From positions 597,587 to 661,586 of the forward strand of contig NZ_CAKMSS010000001.1 in the NCBI RefSeq assembly GCF_928382285.1: 64,000 bases of DNA, written 5' to 3'. Below are positions 62,960-64,000 of the stretch, one piece after another (position 1 is the stretch's first letter; each line of letters starts with the position of its first letter). The notes under the pieces were generated by a model. It saw only the letters and a list, made by a program, of their open reading frames with translations, was not told where the DNA came from and searched no databases. Both the position numbers and the translations under genes were made by a program. The stretch comes from Rothia nasimurium. Its GTDB lineage: Bacteria > Actinomycetota > Actinomycetes > Actinomycetales > Micrococcaceae.

Positions 62960-63848
62960 CCACCTCGTACCCTGCCTGCTGGTCTTCGAACCCCTTGCTC
63001 AACAGGGCGATGGAGTAGGTAGAGCTTTCGGTTCTGACAACGCCAACGGAGTTGATATGCCATTCGCCAGTATCTTCCTGGATCCAGCCATTTTTAACCG
63101 ATACGTCGGTGACAGCTTCCCCCAGCACAGTCTGCCCGTATTGGGAGCCTACGCCCCAGGTTTGTGACCAGTCGAGCGGAACCATTTTTTCGAGAAGGAA
63201 CTGGGCGTCGGCGGCGTTGACCCATTCAACGGTATCGATGATGGCACGCATAATGCGTACCTGGTCCTCGGCCCAGGTTTGGTTATCGCCCCAGGTTCCG
63301 GCAGATCGGGTCTCTGTGACACCCAGCAGCTCATAGGTCTTATTGAGGGACTGGGCGCTGGCCGTAGATTCCCCGTCGTCAGACCCAAATCTGCGGTAAA
63401 TCTCAATCGTTGCGTTGTTATCGGAGTAGGTAATGGACGCTTCGACGAGGGCTTTTTCGTCGTCAGTCAGTTCGCGCTCTTCAAAGGCTGCAAGCCTGAG
63501 CAGGGTGAGAGAAATGGGGACTTTGACGATAGATGCTTCATACGTCCATTGGTCACCCTTGTGCAAAAAGAGACTGTCGGTAGCGTGGTTATAGACCGCC
63601 AGGCTAAGGGTAATGCCGTAGTCTGCTTCAAGCTGGTCTAGTGCCTGGTTGATGTCTACGTCGTGGGCCTCGTTGGTGTGTTCATCACCGGTGGCGGTGG
63701 GCTGGATTTGCTCTTCAGCAGGGCCACAGGCAACAAGTAGGGTGCTCAGGGCTAGGGTACCGGTTCCTGCCAGCATTGTTCGGCGGGGCAGGACCGGGGC
63801 GGACGCGGGTGCGCCGCTGAGCGTTTCAGGCAGGTTGGCTGTAGACAT
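62919..63848 (-). CDS. Class A beta-lactamase-fold serine hydrolase, lipoprotein
   Basis: About 309 aa. Signal with a twin-Arg-like RRTM and lipobox LVACGP (Cys near 41). Active-site SxxK as SIVK (near 107), SDN in YSDNN (near 141), and KNG in place of the usual KTG (near 251). No clear ExxLN omega-loop of true beta-lactamases is seen, so a cell-wall peptidase or related hydrolase is as likely as resistance. The ATG at 63848 follows AGAGGG; 63887 is less likely. Confidence 0.85.
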   Translation of the reverse strand: MSTANLPETLSGAPASAPVLPRRTMLAGTGTLALSTLLVACGPAEEQIQPTATGDEHTNEAHDVDINQALDQLEADYGITLSLAVYNHATDSLFLHKGDQWTYEASIVKVPISLTLLRLAAFEERELTDDEKALVEASITYSDNNATIEIYRRFGSDDGESTASAQSLNKTYELLGVTETRSAGTWGDNQTWAEDQVRIMRAIIDTVEWVNAADAQFLLEKMVPLDWSQTWGVGSQYGQTVLGEAVTDVSVKNGWIQEDTGEWHINSVGVVRTESSTYSIALLSKGFEDQQAGYEVASQAAQAYFDHAG

Positions 63849-63919
63849 GCCCTCTAGTGTATTCCGAAAGTATGGGTTAAGGGTCAAAAAGTGTGTCCGG
63901 AATCGCGGATTTTCACGGA

Positions 63920-63963
63920 TTGACCTGTAGGTTTCCGGAAAGTATATGCTCCGGAAGCATATA
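63920..63963 (+). promoter_or_regulatory. Promoter with overlapping palindrome, facing the right edge
   Basis: -35 TTGACC (63920-63925), 17-bp spacer, -10 TATATG (63943-63948). The palindrome TATATGCT/AGCATATA with a five-base centre (63943-63963) covers the -10 and start. It would drive a gene beyond the window under repressor control. Confidence 0.5.
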
Positions 63964-64000
63964 TCTAGCCCCCGACGGGAAATCCTCGGTGTGGCAGCCG

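Noticed and set aside
1..64000. CRISPR arrays, prophage or IS transposase genes
   Set aside because: No regularly spaced short repeats, no phage structural genes and no recognisable transposase frame were found; only palindromic and inverted repeats.

Overview
The window looks like a chromosome segment of a high-GC Gram-positive bacterium of the Micrococcaceae, most like Rothia or a close relative. This is inferred from gene order and gene content, not from a database search. The clues are the order rne-rplU-rpmA-obgE-proB-proA-nadD-rsfS, an ileS-folC-DUF4233-ndk cluster behind an actinobacterial-type translational T-box, a mycothiol-type DsbA-fold nitroreductase, DtxR/IdeR boxes, and several apparently leaderless starts.

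Layout. 1-680: start of a membrane protein running off the left edge, two tandem tRNA-Ala genes and a 94-bp repeat. 0.7-12.3 kb: housekeeping run on the minus strand (rsfS, an acidic membrane-anchored protein, nadD, proA, proB, obgE, rpmA, rplU, rne), with a second, inverted copy of the 94-bp repeat behind rne. 12.8-19.5 kb: VKOR gene, then ndk, a DUF4233 gene, folC and ileS behind a T-box. 19.9-36 kb: siroheme-centred nitrogen and sulfur assimilation, namely nirB and nirD (divergent), sirC, cobA, sirB, and a cysH-cysD-cysN-TSUP-sir operon. Two paralogous AbiEi/DUF559 genes lie within it, each next to palindromic repeats. 36-48.6 kb: a lipoprotein, an SDR, valS, a nitroreductase, clpX, clpP2, clpP1 and a four-gene iron-siderophore importer under DtxR-type boxes. 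48.8-64 kb: tig, tRNA-Pro and two tRNA-Gly genes, a HAD phosphatase, nei, rpiB, pepN, a truncated globin, mepB with flanking gene remnants, tesB, ettA, ssb, tag and a beta-lactamase-fold lipoprotein.

How the genes work together. CysD/CysN activate sulfate to APS, CysH (APS-type, with iron-sulfur cysteines) makes sulfite, and Sir makes sulfide. NirBD reduces nitrite to ammonium. Both reductases need siroheme, supplied by CobA, SirC and SirB, whose genes are scattered through the same region.

The least ordinary features are: (1) the two AbiEi/DUF559 genes, each with a palindrome directly after its stop codon and a related repeat about 170-210 bp upstream of its start; (2) the 94-bp repeat, 93/94 identical in its two copies; (3) the duplication scar around mepB, with 3' remnants of both the globin gene and its convergent neighbour; (4) a tautomerase-GNAT fusion. 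Many starts were moved from the longest reading frame to a codon with a proper ribosome binding site; each case is explained.
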